DNA of 64,000 nucleotides from Gerris lacustris (lineage: Eukaryota; Arthropoda; Insecta; Hemiptera; Gerridae), in contig OX578277.1 in NCBI GenBank assembly GCA_951217055.1, forward strand, positions 11,469,834-11,533,833. The letters are read 5' to 3'. Positions 55,345-64,000 of this stretch are shown here, piece after piece (the first letter of the stretch is position 1; each line of letters starts with the position of its first letter). The position numbers were made by a program, and so were the translations under genes. The notes under the pieces were generated by a model. That model was given only the letters and a program-made list of their open reading frames with translations. It did not search any database and was not told where the DNA came from.

Positions 55345-56093
55345 GATTTGTGTACCGCACTTTATCTACGATTGTTAGATTTAAATAATAAATATAGAAA
55401 AAAATAAACTTCCTGTATGCAAGTTTGTATTTCTCTTTTGATAAAGATGACATTAATTCATTAGTTGTATTTTGTGCCGAATTAATTATTTATGAAGGTG
55501 TATTATTCCCCTCATATTCGTCGTATGTAATCATTTAAATCACTCATTGATTTTCACTAAAATCTCGATATAAACAGTTACTTTTATTAATCAAACAGCA
55601 AATTTGTTTTGTTAAATGTAAACAAACTCGCTAATCGTGCGTAAAGCTGAAGAATTCTTCTTCTTTACCGCCCTAGGGTGTACATACGTAAAGAATTACT
55701 TTCTACATATCTAAACAGAGATACAATGTTTATATTTCGTATCAATCTTAGATAAACGCTATTTAAACCATGGGTCAAATCTTAACCGTTCTCCCACAAG
55801 GTCAAATTTAAGGATTTTTTAAATATGCATTATTTTATATTAATATTGGTTTGGAACCAACTTTTGTCACGTTATGTTATGACTAGAGTTCGGATCTATA
55901 TGCACTTAAAAACCTTAATATATGCATTTGAAAATTGCAAAATATGCACATAAAATATGCAACTTATCCCCAAATATATGCACTCAAATATGCGCTTATC
56001 CCATCCCAAATATATGCACTCAAATATGTGCTTATCCCAAATATATGCACTCAAATATGCACTTATTCCTAATATATAAAGTTCAATAGGCAG

Positions 56094-56217
<124 letters not shown>

Positions 56218-56389
56218 AATAGTGCTATGTAAGGTGCATTTCGAGGATTTAAAATACCCAAAAACCTGGTATTTGAAGATTAGGCTGGGAAATACACAAT
56301 ATTTTTGGTGGTTAACCAAAAATAGAGTTATTGACTATATTTTTAAAGCAATTAAAATTTACAATTAATTTTTTATAAATTATTTAAAT

Positions 56390-57005
56390 TTACGAAAAAG
56401 AACGAAAATTTGTCTGAACAACTAAGACTTTCTCTAAATTTGTAATCTTAAAATTTCGTCTGCGATCGGAAAGAACCATATTGAAATGTGAAAACGTTCT
56501 CTCAACGTCGCACGACACTACTGGGTCATATTTTAGGGCAGCGACGTCAGCTGGGGTCAGATTTTCTATTTCGTCTCTACACTACACCGCCCCTTCTAGG
56601 ATTCGGGTGACATTCTCCACAGTGGTCCAGCCCGGATTACGGTGCGGATAACAGCGTCAATTTTTTGTCGAAGTCTTTCCCCAATCGGACCCGGCAACCC
56701 ATACTCCTTTCCTTAAGTTCCTCGAGGAGAGCTACAGCTTTTGTCAGCTCTAAACCGCGAGTCTCCAGTTTTTCAATTACATTTGGAATGACCCCGAAAT
56801 GAGCTTTAATAAATGGCAATCTCTGAGTGACTTTGCGGTTGTTAAGGGCACTCTATGCTTTCAAATGATGGCCAAATTTGCCGAATCTTCGAAGCCCTCT
56901 ATGACCTTAATGTAGTACTCTAATGCACGTGTTGTGCATTCATATGGGTATCGAAGCCATTTTAATCCGATAATAAGGGCAGCACTCTATGAATCGTCAG
57001 CGGTA
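56390..57005 (-). pseudogene. hAT transposase C-terminal pseudogene
   Basis: In successive minus-strand frames: WLRYPYECTTRALEYYIKVI, LPFIKAHFGVIPNVIEKLET, LTKAVALLEELKER, NPGWTTVENVTRILEGA, and at the end ADVAALKYDPVVSCDVERTF with SHFNMVLSDRRRNFKI and a stop at 56390. The last segment is the hAT C-terminal dimerisation region (ERxFS...SDRR..). At least two in-frame stops (near 56990 and 56860) and one or two frameshifts (near 56650 and 56580) break it. The N-terminal zinc finger (BED) and most of the catalytic core are gone. Similar multi-helix proteins occur in arthropod hAT families. Confidence 0.75.
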
Positions 57006-57499
57006 GGTAGCTTTGTCCGGGATTAAGTCGAAAAACAAGAAAACAAGTCTGCTTTGGGTACCAACCAGTAGGGACTGGTAAACCCCCTGGCCAAGCAGAA
57101 GCTTATATGTAAGACAGGGGGTTTACTTGCACCGTTAAACAGTGAATGTCTTCTAATCCTTAAAAGGTTTTGGTACCTAAATAATATAATATGTTTGAAT
57201 AGAAAAATCATATAAAATATGCACTTTAGTGGAAATTTCTCTCAAAAAGGTGAATATTTATGCGAAAATATGCAATAATATGCACTTATGCCAGAAATAT
57301 GCAATTATATGCAATAATGCCCGAAATATGCAAAATATGCATTTTTAAATTTGAATTTAAAGTGGCCTAGTGCCTTTCAAACAACATAATTCGTAAAGAA
57401 AAATCACTTGGGGCAATAAAAGAAAGATATGCAAATATGCAAAATCCGAACTCTAGTTATGACAGACTATAGATCATTCTGAAGCGCGAATAAAACACA

Positions 57500-57800
57500 G
57501 GCTATGAAACTACCTTTAATTTGGGGCTATTTGCAGGCTACTTTAGTTACAACATCCAAATTTCATAAAAATTAAATGGGTACTTTTATAGATATAGGTG
57601 TAAATAAGTGTATGTTTGTGCGCATGTGGAAAAGAATGTAATGGGCGGAGGTTGGATTTATAATCGAAAATCAATTATAATTGAACGAGTAGTTTTCAAG
57701 AAAATTTGCTGGTTTGAAAAAATTGGAGCGACAGACGGACACGGGACCAAAAATTGTCTCTGATGTTCGAAACGTATTCTGCAAAAGTTTGAAAGTTAAA
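57500..57800 (+). repeat. RepB copy, 5' part missing
   Basis: Has 'ggggctatttgcaggctact', 'tgtgcgcatgtggaaaagaa', a short (GACG) stretch and 'ctgatgttcgaaacg'. Confidence 0.55.
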
Positions 57801-57892
57801 AAAAGGGTACTTCTTTATGTTACTCCCCTTATCTTACTCCCCTATGTTGTTTTAGAATATAAATGACTTTGACTAAATAATTATTAAAAAAA

Positions 57893-58660
57893 ATCGGGTA
57901 CGGGGTACCTCGGAACTTTCCCTCACTTCAGAGGCCACTAAAGTGGCCTCTCCTGCTGCTTCCCAGGAGGAAGCAGCATTGGACGTGGTCAGTACTTGGA
58001 TGGGTGACCGTTCTGAACTAACTGATTTATTATCATTCTTAAAAAAAACCTTATTTTTAATACCTATATTTTATTTAATTATTTGAAGTTTGGCGGTATT
58101 TTGTCAGATGTAAACAAACTTTGACGTCATCAAAATTATCGCACTAATAAATAATTATATTCGCTTATAACTTTTAAACTAATTAATGGAATTTCATCGG
58201 TTTTTTTATATTTGTTCCTTAATTTTTTCGGGCTCCAACGATATGCTATATCTCAAAAACCTATTTATACTTTCAGTATTATTAACCGTCAAAGTTTAAA
58301 AATCCAAAAATTTATAACTTCAAAATGGCGGCCAAAATCAAAATGAAATTTAGTGGGCTTGTTTGTCATACAGAGAGGTACATTCGAGCCAAATTTCAAC
58401 TCGATCAGGACCATTTTCGATTTATTACGATTTTTTAAATTTTTGCTGACTCAGCAAACTGGGTTCAAGATGGCGGAAAAAGTTGATTTTCCGGGCGGCA
58501 CAACTACAGGTTAGGACTGATTTGTCTGCCAAGTTTCAACTCTCTAGGTTAAATACCTTGGGCGCTACGATGATAAAACACATACACACATACATACGTC
58601 ATGCTGAAAACCACTCAGGAGGTCTTAAAAACACCTAAAACGGATAATTCCGTTGAAAAA
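57893..58660 (+). repeat. RepD, longest copy
   Basis: Runs from 'tcgggtacggggtacctcgg' through hairpin gaggccactaaagtggcctc (57931-57950), the 5S-like block, 'gacgtcatcaaaattatcgc', 'aacttcaaaatggcggccaa', 'gatggcggaaaaagttgatt' and (CA)n/(CATA)n to 'ggataattccgttgaa'. The terminal hairpin is missing. No ORF. Confidence 0.75.
57971..58018 (+). ncRNA. 5S rRNA-derived block in RepD (copy 2)
   Basis: aagcagcattggacgtggtc, agtacttggatgggtgaccg, ttctgaac: same sequence as the block at 53314-53361, so it was part of the RepD ancestor. Contains box A- and box C-like positions of the 5S internal promoter; expression unknown. Confidence 0.7.
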
Positions 58661-58734
58661 ATACAAATAAATACAAAAAAATATAAATACAAATAGTATT
58701 TAAAATGTGACGGTTCGTAATATACTGACAGATC

Positions 58735-58925
58735 GACAGACTGACAGACAGAAACAAGAATACAAAAAATATTCCATGATGTCTGAATAGAAATATACTT
58801 CCATCAAGAAAATTTTAAATTTGGTGACTGCAAATATTTGGTTTTTGAAAATGATCATAATACATTCTCATCACATCATTACATCATTACATTTGATCAT
58901 TACATTTGGTAAGCTCGGCAGCAAA
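58735..58925 (+). repeat. RepB 3' fragment, degenerate
   Basis: Contains 'gacagatcgacagactgaca', 'ttccatgatgtctgaatag' and 'catttggtaagctcggcag'. Includes a short 'cattacat' tandem stretch. Confidence 0.5.
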
Positions 58926-59279
58926 GTATATAAATAAATCGAAATTCATAACCCCAATAAATATTATTTTTTTATTTATTTATTTTTTTAAATGAATTAT
59001 TTTTTTTTTATATTTTTAAAGTATTCGATAATTCAATAAAAAACATAATCTAATTAATATTTTGTACTCCCATAAAAAATATTTCACTGAATGGATTTAT
59101 TTCCCTGAAATATATTATTTTATTTCGAATAACCCAAGAAATTCCCAACCAAGCTAGCGAGAGAAAGTAATTCATTACCTGCCTTTTTTATTATCATCAT
59201 TTGAATGAAACGAGAATTTTCTCTATAGGTATCTCATTTACAAAATTAAAATGAGATATATCTTTATATACACACATAT
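58926..59279. other. No gene seen
   Basis: AT-rich; several T/A runs. Confidence 0.5.

Positions 59280-59347
<68 letters not shown>
59280..59347. repeat. (TA)n microsatellite
   Basis: About 30 TA units. Confidence 0.95.
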
Positions 59348-59352
<5 letters not shown>

Positions 59353-59746
59353 CCAGCTCAAAGGACCAAATATATGTACTGCACACGTGTATATTTATAC
59401 ACCATACGCGTATAGTCTCCGTAAATATCTTATCTCTTTTTTCTGGTATATAAAAAGAAAGAGGCACCTAAATGATATTAAATTAAGGATATATTTTTTT
59501 AAAGGTGATGTTTATTTATCGATTTTTGCTGGCTCTTTTTTCAGGGGAAAATATAAGGAAAGAAATATCTTGAGGAAATGGATAACACTGTTAGAGTTAT
59601 TAAATTTGAAAGTCAATTGATGATATAATACAATATAGATAAGCAATTTATAGCTTTTGTAAAACTGAAATATAGAGAGATGATGATAATGAACGTTAAA
59701 TAAGAGTCGTGAGATGAGATTTGCGAGCTTATAAACTATTTCATAT

Positions 59747-59781
59747 ACGAGGGTTGGTTAAAAATTAAGAGTAACTCGATT
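59747..59781 (+). mobile_element. Solo mariner-like terminus
   Basis: 'tacgagggttggttaaaaat' followed by 'taagagtaactcg' resembles a mariner inverted terminal repeat after TA. No partner end within the window. Confidence 0.35.
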
Positions 59782-60270
59782 TTTCTAATTTTTACAAAAA
59801 GCTTTTTTTTAAAAAAAAGAATTTAGAGGTTTCACGTCAACTATTTTGTAACATATTCACCGCTCCGTTAAATGCATTTAACGGAGATGCATTTTACACC
59901 TCGAATTAACCATTTCGATGCCCTCGTTGCCACCTCTTTACCCCACTTCAAGACCTCTGTTTTCTCCTCGTCATGTAAGTCTTCAGGTAGGTGAACCAAT
60001 GGAAATCCAGGTGTTACATATAAACACCTTACTGTATTGATATCATATTAGAGCATGCGCAGTTTTATGTTTCTCCCCTGAGATAACCTGATTCATCGAC
60101 CTTTGTACCTTCGATGTGTATAACGTTCTTTCACAGCTGTTTTCTAATCACTTTAGAACTGTATCCTAATATTTTCAAATTCCAACTCAATACGGTCATG
60201 TAAGCAGACATCATTTGGAAAAAGTAACCGTATATTGAGGTCGTTTTTTATACACCTTATAAACACAGCA
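59782..60270. other. Weak coding-like segment, otherwise nothing
   Basis: Minus strand 60015-59880 reads PGFPLVHLPEDLHDEEKTEV then LKWGKEVATRASKWLI, protein-like but short and not assigned. The palindrome 'cgttaaatgcatttaacg' lies at 59864-59885. Confidence 0.3.
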
Positions 60271-60278
60271 GTTACTAT

Positions 60279-61191
60279 CAGTGGCGCACCCAGGATTTAT
60301 TTTTGGGAGGGGCACAGATTAAAAAAAGTTAAGGGGGGGGGGGATGTAATGTGGGCTTAGCATAATCACAGACAATTAACCAGTCTAGTTTTCTTTGTTC
60401 TTAAATTACTTCATATCAATGGGGATAAAGCTAATTTTGAAGGGGGGCTGGGCTCTCTTTTAGGGGGGTCCGGGGGTCCTCCCCCGGGAAAATTTTTATA
60501 GTTTACGTTACTTGAAAACGTCTTTTTTGCCTATTCTAAGAGCATCTAAAATGGTATTATATACAAATAAATTTAAGTTTATTATGAACAGGACATGAAG
60601 ACCGGGAAATTAGCTGACAGTATTGGGTTAAAAATAAACATAGTAGGGTATATAACCGTCCAGTCAATAAGTACAAAAAATAGTCTTCCTTGCCTAGTCC
60701 CTTTGGTCGGGTATCTACAATTTTTAAAATCTTATTCTACAATTGAACCAGTTTCCAAATTCATTAATATTAATTATTCGATAATTAAAAACTATTCTAA
60801 TGACTGCTACTAACTATTTTAATTAAATTTCATTAATATATTAAAGTAAAACTTTAGATTAAAATAAAAATCCTTAATACAAGAAAATATTTAATTAAAA
60901 AGTTGATCTAAAAAATTTATATTGTAACCTTTCATTCAAAATAAACAATGGATAATAATAGTCAGGAAGAAATTCGTCCCACTAAAAAGTTCTGACCATG
61001 CGCAGTCGTAATTTGTATGTAGATTTTTTTTCCAAGTTCTATAAACGGCACTTTTTTACCCAGGAGGTATATGTACTTAGAGCTCCATCCCTATTTTATA
61101 GATCCTTGACCTAAACGGATTGATAACTTTACTTACTTCAATTCTTCTTCTTCATCTTCTTTTTTAACGCCAAAAAAAAGCCCTGGGCCCC

Positions 61192-61223
<32 letters not shown>

Positions 61224-61628
61224 CTGGGTGCGCAACTGGCTGAGAGAAGGGAAACATAATTATTGTCCTGCTTCTTTTCTACACGTCTTTTTAAACGCCA
61301 AAAAATATGTCGGGCTAAACTAGGTATATTATTACATATTTATTTATTATTTTCACTATTACTTTAACATGTGCTGCGAAATTGCATGCTTAAATTTTAC
61401 GTCTTTGGCTTTGAGGGGGGGGGGGGGGTCTTTTTAAACGCCAAAAAAAAAAAAAAAAAAATGTCGGGCTAAACTAGGTAGGTATATAATTACTTATTTA
61501 TTTATTTATTTTTTTGACTGTCACAACACTATTACTTTAACACGTGCTGCGGAATTGCATACTTAAATTTTAGGTCTGGCTTTGGGGGGGGCACGTGCCC
61601 CCCGTGCCCCCCCCTGGGTGCGCCACTG
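60279..61628. mobile_element. Non-autonomous hAT element, 1350 bp
   Basis: Ends CAGTGGCGCACCCAGG and complement, flanked by a perfect 8-bp duplication gttactat (60271-60278, 61629-61636). Inside are G- and C-runs, including about 28 C at 61195-61224, a second inner terminus-like 'ctgggtgcgcaactgg' (61225-61240), and a direct duplication (about 61300-61420 and 61460-61585, 'tgtcgggctaaactaggta'). No transposase; the plus frame at 60595-60813 has no domain. Confidence 0.8.
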
Positions 61629-61712
61629 GTTACTATATTCATTTAATTAACATATTAATTGTGTTTAACAAGCGGTTGTTATATTTCTATTTCTGTTGTA
61701 AAATATATACAG

Positions 61713-62010
61713 GATAATATAAAAGTCTCCCCCCCCCCCCTCTTAACTTTTGAACGGTTTGAGATAAATTAATGAAACTTGGGGTTGGGATCCGTACCAT
61801 GTAAAGAGAAGTTAATTTTCATGCAATCGCGCACAAGGGGCAACCACCCACTTTCCCCCTAGGCCACCCAACTTCAAAATTTCAAAATGGAGTGTATAAT
61901 TTTGATAGCGTATTTGGATTCTACTGTGAAAAAGAATAAAATTTTACTTGTAACTTTTATTTCTATTTCCAATATTTTGCCCCCTGCGAGGGGGCAAAAT
62001 TGCAAAATGT
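61713..62010 (+). repeat. RepP copy
   Basis: 'acttttgaacggtttgagat' after a C-run, 'catgcaatcgcgca', 'ggattctactgtgaaaaaga', as in 11517-11810. Confidence 0.6.
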
Positions 62011-62030
62011 ATATCGTTATTAAATCTAAA

Positions 62031-62349
62031 ATGTGCCACGCAAGCGTGACACATAGGAACTGTTCCAAAAAAAAAAACAGCAATGTAATACCGTGTTTGC
62101 ACACTGCAGTAGACTACACAATTTGCCAGCCAAGCAAGTATGACGGAATGAGAGCCCGCTCGTCTCTGATAAGCCCTATTCTGATATTCTTGATTTGGTA
62201 TAGGTCCAGAGTTGGGTGGTCATCGTCGGGCCCCTGATGAGTCGGACGCGACGAAACGATGCAGGACATGCCGTAATGCCGAACCTACATCTTAATGACG
62301 TAATGTCTAATGATAGAACAGTTCCTATGGTCACGCTTGCGCGGCACAT
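62031..62349. mobile_element. 319-bp inverted-repeat element containing a hammerhead core
   Basis: Left end atgtgccacgcaagcgtgac then acataggaactgttc (62031-62065); right end 62316-62349 is its inverted copy (gaacagttcctatggtcacg then cttgcgcggcacat) with a few changes. The 250-bp interior is GC-richer than the flanks and holds a hammerhead ribozyme core at 62221-62261. No protein. Flanks show no clear duplication. Confidence 0.65.
62221..62261 (+). ncRNA. Hammerhead ribozyme core (candidate)
   Basis: CTGATGA (62234-62240), helix II GTCG/CGAC with loop GACG (62241-62252), then GAAA (62253-62256). Upstream CATCGT (62221-62226) pairs with ACGATG (62256-62261) to form helix III, which places the cleavage site after C62227 in a GUC. 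All conserved core positions are present. Helix I would be GGGCCC (62228-62233): self-complementary but without a loop, so a single molecule cannot close it. It could pair between two molecules or two tandem copies, or the motif may be a decayed relic. Confidence 0.65.
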
Positions 62350-62372
62350 CCTTGGTGTCTCTCACAAATTGT

Positions 62373-62610
<238 letters not shown>

Positions 62611-63149
62611 AAATCAATATTTCACATTTTATCTTAATGTTTTTTTGCTAAAGTAAAACAAAAAAAAATAAAATAAAAAGGTAAAAGAAATTAAGAAAAA
62701 AAAACCCTGTAGAAAGGTTGAGTTTTCAAACTCAGATGGATATCTGATGTAGGAATACAATAGAATTTAACTCTATTCAAAAATAAAGAAAAAAAATTAA
62801 ATCTTTTTTTATACAAAACTCCCCCCCCCCAAAAAAAAAAAATAAACAAAGTAAAAAAAATGTATGAAATAAAAGAGAACATTTTTTTTTCAGTGGAAAA
62901 GATTTTCCAGGAGGTATTTTTTAATTTGTATTTGTTGGGGGTCAGATACAGGTGCACCAACAATGAAAAAAAAATCTATCCTGACAACTCATTCTCGAAC
63001 CATTCAAAACAATTCATTTACTTGATAAAGAAAAATATAAAAAATAATCAAGATTTTCTCTTATAAAAAAAGAATATAATTAAAAATGGGGCCTGTAATG
63101 TTCAAGAAAATGTGTAAGAAAAGTTATACTTGACATTAGATGACTTTAA
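62611..63149. other. No gene seen
   Basis: AT-rich with C/A runs at 62821-62841. The frames here have no domain. Confidence 0.45.
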
Positions 63150-63797
63150 TATTTAAAAAAAAAAAATCGATCCGAGACTATTCATACAATTTTTCTCATA
63201 TACGAGTTTATAATTACTTAGCCCAGTGTTTTCCATTTATTAATTTTCGTAGACACATTTAATTATAATTAAACATTTTATCAAAATGTATTATAAAAAT
63301 AACATCTCCTCGGCAGAGAATCGAACCCGGCCTCTCTCCGTTCACCTTTAAAGCTATTTTGTCAGGAACTTTGCTGATTTTTCCCGCGGGAAAACTTCTT
63401 GTATCGTTAGATTTGTTTTATAAATAAACTCCATTTTAGAATATTTCAATAAAATTGTCGCTACAGTTTTCGAGGAATAATTTTTTTTCACGTTTTTTCA
63501 GTGTTTTTTGGGGGGTAGCACCCCCAAATTTGAAGCTAAAATTCATTCTTCGATGGTACCTCGGGGTATGATTTTTCTGAACATGTATGCCAAATTTCGT
63601 CAAAATCGGTCCAGTAAGTTAGGGTTAAGGCGTCTGCACAGACGCAGACGACAGTTAGACAGACTTTAAAAAAACAAAAAAGAAAAAAAACACCTTTTTG
63701 GACTCAGGGGATCTGAAAATGTGTAAATCCATTAATAATCTCAATATCGAATTTTCACACCACCACAATACTTTCTCTTTATTTGAGAAAGTAAAAA
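63150..63797 (-). repeat. RepA copy, reverse orientation
   Basis: Matches 36621-37230 in reverse: 'tctcctcggcagagaatcga' (T-arm-like), 'ggggggtagcacccccaaat', 'gccaaatttcgtcaaaatcg', 'ggcgtctgcacagacgcaga' and the terminal hairpin actttctc/gagaaagt followed by A5. Confidence 0.7.
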
Positions 63798-64000
63798 TTT
63801 ATATATGGTTACGCTCTCTATAGTGTTGCTGTTTCTGTTGCATCATCGATTATAATTATTATATGATGTGATAGTTATGTATATTACATAATAGTTATTA
63901 ACGCACCAAGGAAGTGAACTAAGTCATTGTAGCCTGAGTGATAAAGTTAGTTCGTGAGGCGAAGCCAAGGGAACCCTAATGTAAACTTCCGAGGTGAAGC
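63798..64000. other. No gene; 'gaggcgaag' motif
   Basis: The window ends in 'gtgaggcgaagccaaggga' and 'cttccgaggtgaagc', the same small motif as at 22070 and 53226. Confidence 0.4.

Noticed and set aside
59880..60015. Minus-strand protein-like segment as mariner transposase
   Set aside because: Although a mariner-like terminus is nearby, I see none of the mariner catalytic or HTH motifs.

Overview
The window looks like non-coding chromosomal DNA from an arthropod, most likely an insect. It is AT-rich, has long (TA)n arrays and poly-C/poly-G runs, and carries nearly every class of insect transposable element: mariner/Tc1, hAT, PIF/Harbinger, piggyBac-type, Penelope-like, RTE and Jockey/CR1-type LINEs, tRNA-derived SINEs and foldback MITEs. 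No intact host gene, bacterial-type operon, CRISPR array or intact rRNA/tRNA gene is visible. The species cannot be named from this sequence. All alignments and boundaries were made by eye; family names RepA to RepP are local labels.

Layout. 1-9 kb: AT-rich DNA, a TIR element (2882-3569), a RepB copy split by foldback elements (3815-5428), a RepB/RepC mosaic, a RepA copy and a possible two-exon coding remnant (8722-9075). 9-20 kb: RepT (9238-10191), RepP, a TA-flanked MITE split by a Penelope-like insertion (13054-14255), SINE copies and one half of a 740-bp duplication, a PIF/Harbinger-like element with a MADF fragment (16136-17470), a 101-bp satellite (17898-18700), and a mariner foldback inside a SINE (18787-19390). 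20-31 kb: truncated MITEs, an 881-bp inverted repeat, LINE and SINE remnants, the second half of the duplication, and a hAT element with an 8-bp TSD (29217-30794). 31-40 kb: RepE copies, a 345-bp hairpin, scrambled LINE pieces, and a three-deep nest (36370-38255). 40-52 kb: a 15-bp minisatellite, hairpins, MITE-G, an inverted repeat around an unknown conserved-looking ORF (44981-45289), a tRNA/5S-like composite, an RTE insertion in a foldback loop, a mariner-type foldback, and a RepT > piggyBac-like > hAT-like nest. 52-64 kb: RepD copies with a 5S rRNA-like block, a hAT element with a decayed transposase (55884-57455), another hAT (60279-61628), a small inverted-repeat element holding a hammerhead ribozyme core (62031-62349), and a RepA copy.

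How the parts relate. No set of genes works together here. The relations are insertional: SINE hosts mariner, MITE hosts Penelope, PIF hosts RepB, RepB hosts RepA and a LINE, a foldback loop hosts RTE, and RepT hosts a piggyBac-like element that hosts a hAT-like one. Several nests keep target-site duplications or an uninterrupted paralogue in the same window, so the order of events can be read. The most unusual items are the hammerhead core in the inverted-repeat element, the Penelope fragment with inverted pLTR arms, the 5S-like blocks in two unrelated repeat contexts, and a set of repeat families that share a terminal hairpin, an AAATTTCATNAAAATCGGT-like module and a (GACA)n tract.
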